Source: Gudongella sp046224405 (GTDB lineage Bacteria; Bacillota; Clostridia; Tissierellales; Tissierellaceae). From it: a stretch of 43,344 bases of DNA. Within the stretch, counting starts at the first letter, position 1. Each line of letters starts with the position of its first letter. The notes under the pieces are model-generated. The model was given only the letters and a program-made list of their open reading frames with translations. It was not told the origin of the DNA and made no database searches. Positions 26,160 to 34,084 of this stretch are shown here, one piece after another. Both the position numbers and the translations under genes were made by a program. Location: positions 1 to 43,344 of the forward strand of contig NZ_JBJXRK010000022.1 of assembly GCF_046224405.1 (NCBI RefSeq). Direction: 5' to 3'.

Positions 26160-26756
26160 TTATTCCAATCCTTCAAAGGCTTCTCCCATGGACTCAACAA
26201 CATTGAATAGATTTCCCATCAAGGCATTCTGGAATTCATCATCCAAGTCAATTTTCCATTGGTTGTCTACCTTATTGAGTTTAATGGCAACTGTATTGGT
26301 AACGGTATTGTCCTTGTGCTTTTCCATTAGTTCCGTCATAAGTTCTTGCATCATCTCGTCTGATTCCTCTTCTGTCATTGGATCTGAGGAAAAAGCATCC
26401 TCAAAAGCTCGTGAGAACATCTCCATAAACATCTCTGAAAACACAATCCCCATATCAATGTTTGTTATTTCAGCATTTACAACTGCAGTATTTCCATCTT
26501 CAGTGGAAGACTTGATCTCATATTCAAGGTTTTTGAATATGGACTTAGCTTGTTCTTCCTCTTGCTCAGTCATTTCAGTTGAGTCGTCGGTGTTAATCAA
26601 CTCATCATACTCAATGTATTTACTTAACTCTTCCTGATCCATATCCTTTATAGCTTCAATAGCATTTGTGACCGCTTGTTCTGGTGACTCCCCTGAGCAA
26701 CCAGTCAATGTAAAAACCAAAACGAAAACTAGAACTAATGATAACCATCTTCTCAT
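26160..26756 (-). CDS. Putative lipoprotein with DUF4878-like layout
   Basis: The 198-aa protein has a lipoprotein signal: MRRWLSLVLVFVLVFTLTGC, with the lipobox LTGC and the Cys followed by SGES. The mature part starts PEQAVTNAIEAIKDMDQEEL and ends in a VAIKLNKVDNQWKIDLDDEF segment, the plan of small surface lipoproteins of the DUF4878/NTF2-like sort, where a helix pair is followed by a curved sheet. The start at 26756 is chosen for its signal peptide and the GGGAAAGGGG site; a longer frame from 26783 overlaps the upstream gene's stop. It appears to be co-transcribed with the 195-aa gene. No function can be read from the sequence. Confidence 0.75.
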   Translation of the reverse strand: MRRWLSLVLVFVLVFTLTGCSGESPEQAVTNAIEAIKDMDQEELSKYIEYDELINTDDSTEMTEQEEEQAKSIFKNLEYEIKSSTEDGNTAVVNAEITNIDMGIVFSEMFMEMFSRAFEDAFSSDPMTEEESDEMMQELMTELMEKHKDNTVTNTVAIKLNKVDNQWKIDLDDEFQNALMGNLFNVVESMGEAFEGLE

Positions 26757-26779
26757 ATCTAACCCCTTTCCCTCATACA

Positions 26780-27367
26780 TCAAAACGAAAAGAACCTGTA
26801 CTTGATCTTGTTCTCCTCACAAAACTCCCTTAGATTCTTTATCCCAAAGTTACCGCTGAAGCGTCTCCTAAACTCCGCAACACCATCCCTGTCTTCACTG
26901 GATAGCAGCTGGAAGAGTCTTTCTGTGTTGTAGCTGTCAAAGTCATAGAAATATTCGTACTCGTTATCACCAAAGAAAGCCCCAGGGTCTCTACCTAGGT
27001 CTTGGCCTGAGATCTTCAAACACCCATCTTTAACCTCGCACCAAACGTGTATCTGCGTTGAGTGAACTGCCTTGTCACACAATATGAATACATTTGATTC
27101 CTCTTGATCCTGATTTTGTTCCTTGGTCCACTTCCTGAGGATAAACTTGGTCTTGTCTATTGGGTATGGCACTTCATGGGGGAGGAAGTGTTCAATTTCC
27201 TCAACGATCCCTACCCTTTCGAACCTATCCGGTCCAACCGGCACAACGACCTTGTCTCCTGTTTCTATGTTGCCATCTTCTGTTCTGTAATAATAGGTGT
27301 ATCCATCCTTGCTGAAGGACACGCTGCAATAGATTAGTTGATCAGGTTTAGCATTATCAGTTTTCAT
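26780..27367 (-). CDS. Unknown 195-aa protein, operon partner of the lipoprotein
   Basis: No family is recognised with confidence. The N-terminal 60 residues (YYYRTEDGNIETGDKVVVPV, ERVGIVEEIEHFLPHEVPYP) look like a small beta-barrel of the type seen in PriA's N-terminal DNA-binding domain, where GDKVVVPVG and GIVEEI are common. The rest (FILCDKAVHSTQIHVWCEVK, then ISGQDLGRDPGAFFGDNEYE) is aromatic and acidic, ending in FRRRFSGNFGIKNLREFCEE. GGAGCCGTGCC precedes the ATG. It is driven from the promoter block at 27403-27487. It might be a self-contained immunity-type or nucleic-acid-binding protein, but nothing decides this. Confidence 0.65.
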   Translation of the reverse strand: MKTDNAKPDQLIYCSVSFSKDGYTYYYRTEDGNIETGDKVVVPVGPDRFERVGIVEEIEHFLPHEVPYPIDKTKFILRKWTKEQNQDQEESNVFILCDKAVHSTQIHVWCEVKDGCLKISGQDLGRDPGAFFGDNEYEYFYDFDSYNTERLFQLLSSEDRDGVAEFRRRFSGNFGIKNLREFCEENKIKYRFFSF

Positions 27368-27402
27368 GGCACGGCTCCTTTAAAATCGCATTTTCCCTTT
27401 AT

Positions 27403-27487
27403 CGCTTTATTAGAATTCCCGTTACTCATATTATACCGTATTGGCAGCCTATTTCCAGGTATTTTTCACATTTTTCTGATATTAGTG
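27403..27487 (-). promoter_or_regulatory. Promoter of the 195-aa gene with the shared upstream block (copy A)
   Basis: The minus strand reads ATATCAGAAAAATGTGAAAA, then ACCTGGAAATAGGCTG, then a TATAAT -10 box (27430-27435) and ATGAGTAACGGG. About four bases in five match copy B before dapA over 85 positions, and a weaker copy stands before hsdM. The leader would be roughly 55 bases. Confidence 0.72.
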
Positions 27488-27535
27488 GCTCACGGTGTAG
27501 CAGTGGATGATGTATGTGTTTGAAACTCTCTTAAC

Positions 27536-27572
27536 TTAAAAGTCCCTACCAGGTTTTATCCTGGAAGGGACT
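27536..27572 (-). terminator. Rho-independent terminator of dapA
   Basis: AGTCCCT and CCAGG pair with CCTGG and AGGGACT around a six-base loop with one internal mismatch. On the minus strand TTTAAG follows. It lies 20 bases past the aldolase stop codon. Confidence 0.8.
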
Positions 27573-27591
27573 CGGTGACACAGTCACTATT

Positions 27592-28482
27592 CTATCTAAC
27601 ATGCCTCTTAAATATTTTTAAGGCCTTCTCATACTTTTCGTCGTCGATCAAATCAAAGGGAAACAGGGTAGTTGATTCAATGTCTAGACCTCTTTCTTTC
27701 ATTAGTTTCTTATAAAGAAGTGAGAAATTGCTGTCGATTCCATACAGCTGCATAAGATCGTCAATTTCTACTTGGATCCTAGTTATCTCATCCAGATTTC
27801 CTTCTCTTGTAACCTTTATCCATTCTGCCCAAAGCTCTGGTAAGATGTTTGATATTGCTGCTATACAACCACTTCCGCCAGCCATTACATTGGGAACGAA
27901 GTGATTGTCAAACCCAGAGTAAACTTCGAAGTCATTTCTATGTTCCTTAACTGCGTAGATACAGCTTTTAGTATGTTCAATTGATGTTGTGGAATCCTTC
28001 ATTCCTTTGATGTTCTTGTGCTTTTTTGCTAGTTTTGCCAGAGTCTGAGGCTCAATATCAAAGCCTGACCTGGCTGGATAGTTGTAAATGTAGATATCTC
28101 CGCTGATGTCATTGGCAAGTCTGTCGTAGTATCTGAACGCCTGGTCTTGAGAAATTGCAAAATAATATGGTGGGATGATCATAACCCCATTTGCCCCGCA
28201 TTCAATGGCAAAATTGCTAAGCTCTACAACTTCATCATAATTCATTGAACTTGTTCCAGCTATGATCTCTACTCTCTTATTAACTTCTTTTATGTAGAGC
28301 TCCAGGAACTCTTTCCTGTCCTCATAGCTGATATCAGGGAATTCCCCGGAGCTCCCTAAAGGTATTATCCCATCTACTCCATTGTCTATTAGGAAATCAA
28401 TCACTTTCCTGTTGCCCTCATAATCAATGCTACCGTCTTCATTGAATACTGTTATTGCTGGTGTTAAGATTTTACATTTCAT
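27592..28482 (-). CDS. dapA: Dihydrodipicolinate synthase family class I aldolase
   Basis: The 296-aa (beta/alpha)8 barrel condenses pyruvate with an aldehyde through a lysine Schiff base. Lys162 lies in IKGMKDS, and Tyr133 and Arg138 in IYNYPARSGFD; Tyr107 is in PPYYFA. Ser44-Ser45 replace the Thr pair in GSSGEF. Arg138 favours true dihydrodipicolinate synthase (lysine/peptidoglycan precursor route) over N-acetylneuraminate lyase, but the family holds many side activities. The start is ATG 28482, with AAAGGAG upstream; the longer frame to 28533 lies in the promoter leader. It has its own promoter (copy B of the shared block) and terminator, so it is a single-gene unit downstream of the 5-oxoprolinase operon. 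Confidence 0.82.
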   Translation of the reverse strand: MKCKILTPAITVFNEDGSIDYEGNRKVIDFLIDNGVDGIIPLGSSGEFPDISYEDRKEFLELYIKEVNKRVEIIAGTSSMNYDEVVELSNFAIECGANGVMIIPPYYFAISQDQAFRYYDRLANDISGDIYIYNYPARSGFDIEPQTLAKLAKKHKNIKGMKDSTTSIEHTKSCIYAVKEHRNDFEVYSGFDNHFVPNVMAGGSGCIAAISNILPELWAEWIKVTREGNLDEITRIQVEIDDLMQLYGIDSNFSLLYKKLMKERGLDIESTTLFPFDLIDDEKYEKALKIFKRHVR

Positions 28483-28506
28483 TTGCTGATTCTCCTTTTT
28501 CTTTAC

Positions 28507-28592
28507 CACTTTATTATAAGTCCCGTTACTCATATTATATAGGATTTACAGCTTATTTCTATGTGTTTTTCTCATTTTTCTGATATTTAGTG
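28507..28592 (-). promoter_or_regulatory. dapA promoter with the shared upstream block (copy B)
   Basis: TATAAT on the minus strand lies at 28534-28539, about 52 bases before the dapA start. The block ATATCAGAAAAATGAGAAAA and AGAAATAAGCTG lies upstream, and ATGAGTAACGGGAC downstream. The spacing is the same as in copy A, with only one or two bases of length difference overall. Confidence 0.72.
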
Positions 28593-28598
28593 ATTTAA

Positions 28599-28630
28599 CA
28601 ATCCTCCCGCTTTTTTCTCCGGGAGGATTG
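28599..28630 (-). terminator. Terminator hairpin of the 5-oxoprolinase operon
   Basis: An 11-bp perfect stem, CAATCCTCCCG with CGGGAGGATTG, closes a 10-base loop 18 bases past the pxpC stop. The tract after it on the minus strand is TTAAATC, not a strong U run, so efficiency is uncertain. Confidence 0.68.
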
Positions 28631-28647
28631 CTTTGCTCCATTTTCAA

Positions 28648-29673
28648 TTAAACTATCTCGTTAACCTCAATCGAGTAGGACTTTCCCTTTAGCTTCAGGT
28701 TCATGGATCTTGTTTCATTGAGGTTGAAGGTGCTTGCTGCTATGTGGTCCCTGATCTCCTCAATCCTCTTTTCATTCTCTCTGTAGATCTCTGAAGCCTC
28801 TTTAGCAGAGACCTTTGAAAAGCTGATCTTGCTTCCTGGTCCCATCTGTGCAACCTTTGAAAGATCCGGGGTGATGACCGTTGCAATCTTGGTGTAGCCA
28901 CCGGTTGTGGCCCTGTCAGCCATCATGATGATTGGCATTCCGTGACCTGGCACCTGGATTGATCCGAAGACTATGCCATCTGAGATTATGTCAGCTCCAT
29001 CCTTGTGGATGATCTTCTCCCCTTCAAGCCTGTAGCCCATCCTGTCTGCCTCGTTTGTTATTGAATATGTGGATGAAAGGAATGTTTCTATTGACTCCTC
29101 AGGGAAGTGGTCATCCTGGGGTCCAAGAACCACCCTGACAGAATCATCCTTCCTGTACTCTGGTATCTGTACATCCTTAAGGTAAGATCCCTTGGAAAGG
29201 GTCAGGTCTCTCTCAAAGCCTATCTGGTCTCCATCTGAGAGTTTCCTTCCTTCAAATCCACCAATCTTTCCCCTTGTGAAGGTTGACTTTGAGCCCATGA
29301 TAACCGGGACATCCAGCCCTCTTGAAAAGGCAATGTAGGACCTCAAGCCGGACTTGACCCCTCCAAAGGAGAGTAGGTCACCTTGTCTTACAAGGATGGT
29401 CTTCCACATTGGCGCCGGTCTTCCGTTTATCTTTGGAGCCATGTCCGCTCCAGTTATGGCTATGACCTCGGAGGAATTGAACTCAAGGGTCGGACCCATG
29501 AAGGTTGTCTCAAGGACAGCCTCTGACTCTTTATTTCCAACAAGGATGTTTGCAACCCTTGGTGAGAAGGGGTCTATTGCCCCTGCAACGCTCATTCCAA
29601 ACCTCTGATAGGAGTATCTTCCAAGATCCTGGACTGTTGTAAAGAGGCCTGCTTTAAGTACTTTAAAGGACAT
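28648..29673 (-). CDS. pxpC: 5-oxoprolinase subunit PxpC (KipA-like biotin-dependent-carboxylase-type domain)
   Basis: PxpC, with PxpA and PxpB, opens 5-oxo-L-proline to L-glutamate with ATP. The 341-aa protein begins MSFKVLKAGLFTTVQDLGRY, the KipA/AHS2 hallmark (GLFTTVQDxGR), followed by YQRFGMSVAGAIDPFSPRVA, ALE-type TFMGPTLEF, and the C-terminal SDGIVFGSIQVPGHGMPIIM and TGGYTKIATVI. The ATG at 29673 lies 11 bases inside the end of pxpB, with GGGGAGGTG before it; the longer frame to 29691 would cover that site. It is the last gene of the operon and is followed by a hairpin. Confidence 0.93.
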   Translation of the reverse strand: MSFKVLKAGLFTTVQDLGRYSYQRFGMSVAGAIDPFSPRVANILVGNKESEAVLETTFMGPTLEFNSSEVIAITGADMAPKINGRPAPMWKTILVRQGDLLSFGGVKSGLRSYIAFSRGLDVPVIMGSKSTFTRGKIGGFEGRKLSDGDQIGFERDLTLSKGSYLKDVQIPEYRKDDSVRVVLGPQDDHFPEESIETFLSSTYSITNEADRMGYRLEGEKIIHKDGADIISDGIVFGSIQVPGHGMPIIMMADRATTGGYTKIATVITPDLSKVAQMGPGSKISFSKVSAKEASEIYRENEKRIEEIRDHIAASTFNLNETRSMNLKLKGKSYSIEVNEIV

Positions 29674-30412
29674 CCAGACGCACCTCCCCATTGTGGATTA
29701 TATTGACTTCATACTTGTTTTCATTTATAAGCCTTTGAATCTCCTTGTACTTATCCTCTGATATGGGCTTAAACCTTACGTAGTCACCGGCATTAAGTAG
29801 GACCGGAACCTCAGCCAGGGGATCGTAGAGCTTGATTGGAGTCCTTCCAATAAGCTGCCATCCTCCAGGACTGTCGATTGGGTAGATTCCCGTCTGTGAG
29901 GCTGCTATGCCCACTGAGCCTGCAGGTATGATGGTCCTTGGGACCTCAAGCCTTGGTGTTGCAATCTTTTCACTCATTCCACCAAGGTAGCCAAAGCCTG
30001 GTGTAAAGCCCAGCATGTAGAGAAGATAGTCCGTTGAGCTGTGTATCCTTATAACCTCCTCCACGGTTAGGTCATTGTGCTTTGCAACAAATTCAATGTC
30101 CGCACCGTAGTCTCCACCATAGCAGGTTGGAATCTCAACAATCCTGTAGTTGTCCTCTCCACCTTCTCCAACAGACCCCATAACCTCCTCAAGGCCTTGG
30201 ACCATCTTCTCAAAGTCCGAAAGCATTGGGTCATAGATCACCTGGATTGACCTGTAGGTGGGAATCAGCTCCCGTAATCCTTCAGGTGGGTTGTTCTCTA
30301 TTGCAGTAACCGTGTTTCGTATTCTCTTGTTTATCTGGACAGATATCTCATTCCCAAACTCCATTGTAAGGGCTGAGTCTCCTGCCGGCAGGTATTTGAC
30401 TTTATCATACAT
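29663..30412 (-). CDS. pxpB: 5-oxoprolinase subunit PxpB (KipI-like)
   Basis: The 249-aa AHS1/KipI-family protein begins with YLPAGDSALTMEFGNEIS and contains EVIRIHSSTDYLLYMLGFTP, GFGYLGGMSEKIATPRLEVP, RTIIPAGSVGIAASQTGIYP, then DSPGGWQLIGRTPIKLYDP: the complete family signature. In B. subtilis KipI also inhibits the sporulation kinase KinA; whether that applies here is unknown. AGGAAGTGA precedes the ATG. It follows the NRAMP-like gene by 11 bases and overlaps pxpC, as expected for subunits made in equal amounts. Confidence 0.94.
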   Translation of the reverse strand: MYDKVKYLPAGDSALTMEFGNEISVQINKRIRNTVTAIENNPPEGLRELIPTYRSIQVIYDPMLSDFEKMVQGLEEVMGSVGEGGEDNYRIVEIPTCYGGDYGADIEFVAKHNDLTVEEVIRIHSSTDYLLYMLGFTPGFGYLGGMSEKIATPRLEVPRTIIPAGSVGIAASQTGIYPIDSPGGWQLIGRTPIKLYDPLAEVPVLLNAGDYVRFKPISEDKYKEIQRLINENKYEVNIIHNGEVRLDVL

Positions 30413-30423
30413 CTAATCACTTC

Positions 30424-31620
30424 CTATCCCCAAAGAGCCGCTAGTCCTGACAGGGACATGACTCCAAGGTATGCGGTTATAAGGACTACCAATATTCCAA
30501 GTGCAAAGAGCCATTTTGGATGCTTGTAGTCTCCGATTATCTCCTTCTTTGTGGATGCCACAAGCATTATTCCCAGGGTTACGGGAAGAATAAGGCCGTT
30601 AAGTGAGCCCGCAATTACAAGAAGGGTTGCCGGTCTACCAATTGTTATCAATATGATTGTGGACACTGCAATAAAGCCTATGATCCATTTGTTTACATGG
30701 TCACCAATTGCAGGTGTGAAGGTCTTTAGGAATGATACTGAAGTGTATGCAGCTCCAACTATAGATGAAAGTGCCGCTGCAAATATTACCATTCCAAAGA
30801 GCTTGTAGCCTATTGTTCCAGCTGCCTCCTGGAAGGCTGACGCAGGTGGGTTTCCTGGATCAAGTGCAAAGCCCTTGGAAACAACCCCAAGTACTGCAAG
30901 GAATAGAAGTATCCTAACAATTGTGGCTATACCCATTCCCATGTAGGCTGACCTGTTTATCTCATCCAGGTTCTCCTCTCCGGATATGCCGGCATCAATC
31001 AGTCTGTGACCGCCTGAGAAGGTTATATAGCCTCCCACTGTTCCCCCTACTAGGGTTATTATGGCAAGCATAGGTAATTGGTCAGGAACAAATGTCCTTG
31101 CGACTGCCTCTCCAACCGGTGGGTTTGTTGTGACTGCAACATATCCAACAAGAAGAATCATTGCTCCACCTAGGATCTTGGTCAAGGTGTCCATTGCCTT
31201 ACCGGCTTCCTTTGAAAGGAAGATCACTATTGCAATTATTGCCGCTATGGCAGCACCTATTGTATGGTCGAATCCAAAGAGGACCTCCATTCCAAGGGCA
31301 GCTCCCCCTACGTTACCTATATTGAATGCCAGCCCTCCAAGGGCTACAAGAAAGGCCACAAAGTATCCAAGTCCCGGGAATACCTTGTTCGCGATGTCCT
31401 GTCCCCTAAGGCCCGATACACCTATTACCCTCCATACGTTAAGCTGAGCAATCAGTGACAGTATTACGGAAGTAAGTATTACAAATCCAAATGTTGCTCC
31501 CAGCTGCTCTGTAAACACCGCTGACTGGGTCAAGAATCCTGGTCCTATTGCAGATGTTGCCATCAGAAACGCCGCACCTAAGAGTACCGAATAATTTTTT
31601 GATCTTGGTTTTTTAGCCAT
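30424..31620 (-). CDS. ycsG: NRAMP-family transporter (YcsG-like) of the 5-oxoprolinase operon
   Basis: The 398-aa protein has about eleven membrane helices and the NRAMP opening SAIGPGFLTQSAVFTEQ. Classical NRAMP metal carriers have DPGN in helix 1; here GPGF replaces it, so the usual metal-binding Asp and Asn are missing. Gene order pxpA, this gene, pxpB, pxpC is that of B. subtilis ycsF-ycsG-kipI-kipA, and the neighbours suggest it may carry 5-oxoproline or a related compound rather than a metal. GGGGAT lies before the ATG. The substrate is inferred from context only. Confidence 0.86.
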   Translation of the reverse strand: MAKKPRSKNYSVLLGAAFLMATSAIGPGFLTQSAVFTEQLGATFGFVILTSVILSLIAQLNVWRVIGVSGLRGQDIANKVFPGLGYFVAFLVALGGLAFNIGNVGGAALGMEVLFGFDHTIGAAIAAIIAIVIFLSKEAGKAMDTLTKILGGAMILLVGYVAVTTNPPVGEAVARTFVPDQLPMLAIITLVGGTVGGYITFSGGHRLIDAGISGEENLDEINRSAYMGMGIATIVRILLFLAVLGVVSKGFALDPGNPPASAFQEAAGTIGYKLFGMVIFAAALSSIVGAAYTSVSFLKTFTPAIGDHVNKWIIGFIAVSTIILITIGRPATLLVIAGSLNGLILPVTLGIMLVASTKKEIIGDYKHPKWLFALGILVVLITAYLGVMSLSGLAALWG

Positions 31621-31633
31621 ATGTATCCCCTTT

Positions 31634-32404
31634 CTAGATGAATTTACCTATTGGAGCCACTTCAATTCCTTCCTTCTCAAGGCTCTCCCTTATGAATTTA
31701 ACAAACTGGACTGCCTTTGGGTTGTCCCCATGAACACAGATTGAGTCTGCCTTGATATCGATCAACTGGCCGTCAATGGCTTCAACCTTGCCTTCCTTGA
31801 CCATCCTTTTGATCCTTTGGAGAGCCAGTTCCTCGTCGTGGATTACAGCTCCTTCAATCTTCCTGTTTACAAGGGTTCCGTCATTGTTGTAGGCCCTGTC
31901 TGCAAAAACCTCATGGGCAACCCTTATTCCCTTCTCCTCTGCCATCCTCGCAAGTAGGCAGCCACTTAAGGCCATAAGTATAATGTTTCCATCATACTCC
32001 AGGAGTCCTTCAATTATTCCCTCAGCCATCTCCTCATTTACGCTTGCGGTGTTGTAGTAGGCACCATGTAGCTTTACGTGCTGAAGGGTTGTTCCGTTAG
32101 CCTTTGCAAAGGCTTCCAGGGCTCCCAGCTGATACAGCATGTAATCCTTGGCCTCCTGCCTTGTGATGTCCATTTTTCTTCTTCCAAATCCAAGCAGGTC
32201 TGGATATCCTGGATGTGCCCCGATCATTACCTTGTTCTGGACTGCCAGCTTGACTGTCTTTCCCATGATCATGGGGTCCCCTGCATGGAATCCACAGGCA
32301 ACGTTTGCCGAGGTTACATATTTCAGCACCTCTTCATCCATTCCCATCTTGTAGGCTCCGAAGCTCTCTCCAAGATCCGAATTCAAATCTACCATCGCTT
32401 TCAC
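31634..32404 (-). CDS. pxpA: 5-oxoprolinase subunit PxpA (LamB/YcsF family)
   Basis: The 256-aa protein carries the LamB/YcsF signature: VDLNSDLGESFGAYKMGMDE, then TSANVACGFHAGDPMIMGKT, GAHPGYPDLLGFGRR, VKLHGAYYNTA, and SICVHGDNPKAVQF at the end. It is the subunit that acts with PxpBC in ATP-dependent 5-oxoproline opening, recycling a spontaneous glutamine/glutamate by-product. The start is a GTG at 32404, with GGGAGGTG at five bases; the longer frame from 32419 runs through that site. First gene of a four-gene operon, 13 bases before the transporter. The upstream 160 bases are AT-rich and should hold the promoter. Confidence 0.94.
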   Translation of the reverse strand: MKAMVDLNSDLGESFGAYKMGMDEEVLKYVTSANVACGFHAGDPMIMGKTVKLAVQNKVMIGAHPGYPDLLGFGRRKMDITRQEAKDYMLYQLGALEAFAKANGTTLQHVKLHGAYYNTASVNEEMAEGIIEGLLEYDGNIILMALSGCLLARMAEEKGIRVAHEVFADRAYNNDGTLVNRKIEGAVIHDEELALQRIKRMVKEGKVEAIDGQLIDIKADSICVHGDNPKAVQFVKFIRESLEKEGIEVAPIGKFI

Positions 32405-32561
32405 AATTACACCTCCCAAAATATGTGGTAAAAACGAAAATATAACACATTCTACACATTTGCAGAATATATTGACAATAGTATATCACAGAAATATTTT
32501 AATTATTAGACTTTTCCCATTATTTTTCTATATTTTTGCTGGTTTTCCGTGCAAAACAAAG

Positions 32562-32589
32562 ATCCCTTGCAACAATAATTGCAAGGGAT
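32562..32589 (-). terminator. Terminator of the ADP-ribosylglycohydrolase gene
   Basis: ATCCCTTGCAA pairs perfectly with TTGCAAGGGAT around a six-base loop. On the minus strand CTTTGTTTTG follows. It lies 36 bases past the stop codon and separates the gene from the pxp operon. Confidence 0.8.
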
Positions 32590-32624
32590 AAAATCCAAAC
32601 CACTATATGATAATGCATGCTTGT

Positions 32625-33464
32625 CTATGCTTCACACTTACCCAGAAACTCCTCCCACTCCTGGTATATTCCCCTTAGGTCATCATCAAGGAAACCAAGG
32701 GCCTCCTTCTTAAGGTCCTCTGGGACTCCGTAGAAGGCCTCCGCTATTGAGCCTGCTATTGCTGCTATGGTGTCGCTGTCTCCTCCGATTGATATGGCAG
32801 TGCGGATTGCATCCTCAAAGGATTCCGACTCAAGGAATGCCTTGATCGCCTGTGGTACGCTACCCTTGCAGGATACGTCAAAGGAGTAGTTCTCCCTGAT
32901 ATCATCTATCATAAAGTCAAGTGGGTAGTATTCTGTGGAGATCTTCTCGGAAATCTCCTCCTTGGTGAATCCATGGCCTGCCATGTAGATTGCCATGGTG
33001 GTAGCCTCCGCTCCCTTTAATCCATCCTGGTGGTTGTGGGTTACCTCTGTTATTGCCTTTGAAAGGAGGATTGCTTCCGTTTCAGTCCTTGCTGCAAGCC
33101 CTGCAGGGCTGATCCTCATGGCCGAGCCGTTTCCAAAGCTGTTGTAGGGCTGTGGATTGTTTGAGAACAGCCAGCCACGGTATCTTCCACCAAAGCCTGC
33201 ATAGGGATAGTTCCTTCCGATCTCCTGCATGTATTTTACTGACATCTTCCCAAGGAGATTGTAATACTCCTGGCTGAAGCCGTATCTTCCCGGTGATGGC
33301 TCCACCATCTTTTCCGTTTCCATGATCGCCTTTGCTACAGCTGCCGTCAGCACCGTGTCATCTGTGAAGCTGCATTCATGGTTGAACAGCTGAAAGTCCT
33401 TGCTCTTGCGGTTTTTCCATTCAAATCTCGATCCTGCTATATCTCCAATGATTGCTCCCAGCAT
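32625..33464 (-). CDS. ADP-ribosylglycohydrolase (ARH/DraG) family protein
   Basis: The 279-aa all-helical enzyme is expected to remove ADP-ribose from proteins, nucleic acids or small molecules using two magnesium ions. The family motifs are present in order: MLGAIIGDIAGSRFEW, FTDDTVLTAAVA (Thr-Asp-Asp metal site), GNGSAMRISPAG, THNHQDGLKGAEATTMAIYM, and ISIGGDSDTIAAIAGSIAEA (the second metal site). Length is normal. AAGGAGG precedes the ATG. It is a single-gene unit with its own terminator. No ADP-ribosyltransferase is seen in the window, so the substrate cannot be guessed. Confidence 0.92.
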   Translation of the reverse strand: MLGAIIGDIAGSRFEWKNRKSKDFQLFNHECSFTDDTVLTAAVAKAIMETEKMVEPSPGRYGFSQEYYNLLGKMSVKYMQEIGRNYPYAGFGGRYRGWLFSNNPQPYNSFGNGSAMRISPAGLAARTETEAILLSKAITEVTHNHQDGLKGAEATTMAIYMAGHGFTKEEISEKISTEYYPLDFMIDDIRENYSFDVSCKGSVPQAIKAFLESESFEDAIRTAISIGGDSDTIAAIAGSIAEAFYGVPEDLKKEALGFLDDDLRGIYQEWEEFLGKCEA

Positions 33465-33556
33465 GAATATTCCTCCTTAAAAATATGTACTAATTTGTAT
33501 GACATCCATATTGATTATACCCACAACCACTCCAAATTAAAGCATTTTGTCTTTTG

Positions 33557-33970
33557 TCAATTTATGTTTTCGTCAAATAGGTCTTGGATATATTGGTAAT
33601 CGATTCTACCTTGGTTATCCCGATAAAAAAATGGGTCTTTTCGAATAATCTCATCCGAGTTGATATAGAGTTCATCATAGACATTACCATCAATATCATA
33701 GATAGTGGTTCTAAATGAATATCCAACATAGCCCACTGAAACCTTGTACTTCTTAAGTGAGACCTCATTAAGATTATCAATGATATGCTTAGTGTCAACT
33801 GTATCTGTTATGGTGATGGCATCACCGGTATTCCCATTAAAGACAGTAATCTTGGATACCTCTGATGGTTCAATGTCAATTATTTTAGTTGGTGCATTCC
33901 ACCAAATTCCAGATCCCATGAAAATCGCCAACAATATTAATATTCCTCTACGGTATTTTTTGTCGTCCAT
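33557..33970 (-). CDS. Membrane-anchored protein of unknown function (DUF5301/YhfM-like layout)
   Basis: The 137-aa protein starts with a short basic stretch and a hydrophobic helix (RRGILILLAIFMGSGIWW), then a secreted domain: IEPSEVSKITVFNGNTGDAI, a helix HIIDNLNEVSLKKYK, SVGYVGYSFRTTIYDIDG and ELYINSDEIIRK. This is the plan of small extracytoplasmic proteins of the YhfM/DUF5301 kind (a strand, a helix, then a hairpin), a weak match made by eye. AGAGGTGAAGGGTA lies before the ATG. It is 63 bases downstream of the broken abiEii stub on the same strand. Confidence 0.6.
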   Translation of the reverse strand: MDDKKYRRGILILLAIFMGSGIWWNAPTKIIDIEPSEVSKITVFNGNTGDAITITDTVDTKHIIDNLNEVSLKKYKVSVGYVGYSFRTTIYDIDGNVYDELYINSDEIIRKDPFFYRDNQGRIDYQYIQDLFDENIN

Positions 33971-34033
33971 TACCCTTCACCTCTTGACTATAACATACCA
34001 CAATATGGATAATTTATTCCAAAATGCTATGTT

Positions 34034-34084
34034 TTACCTACATAAATTCCTTATTAATGCCTTAAGTTGAGTTGATGTATTCAT
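34034..34084 (-). pseudogene. abiEii: 5' stub of an AbiEii nucleotidyltransferase toxin gene
   Basis: Starting at an ATG that overlaps the abiEi stop as ATGA, 16 codons read MNTSTQLKALIRNLCR and then TAA. AbiEii-family toxins begin with just such a segment (MNT..QLKALIRNL). The nucleotidyltransferase body is absent; the next gene follows within 63 bases. The toxin therefore seems to have been deleted, leaving only its translational-coupling start. Confidence 0.62.

Noticed and set aside
27403..28592. CodY-type boxes (AATTTTCWGAAAATT) in the shared promoter block
   Set aside because: The TTTTTCTGATATT part has about four mismatches to the consensus and lacks its dyad, so a CodY site is not supported.
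32420..32530. A fourth copy of the shared promoter block before pxpA
   Set aside because: GAAAAATAATGGGAAAAGTCT resembles the core, but the -10 region and spacing do not align well in such AT-rich DNA.
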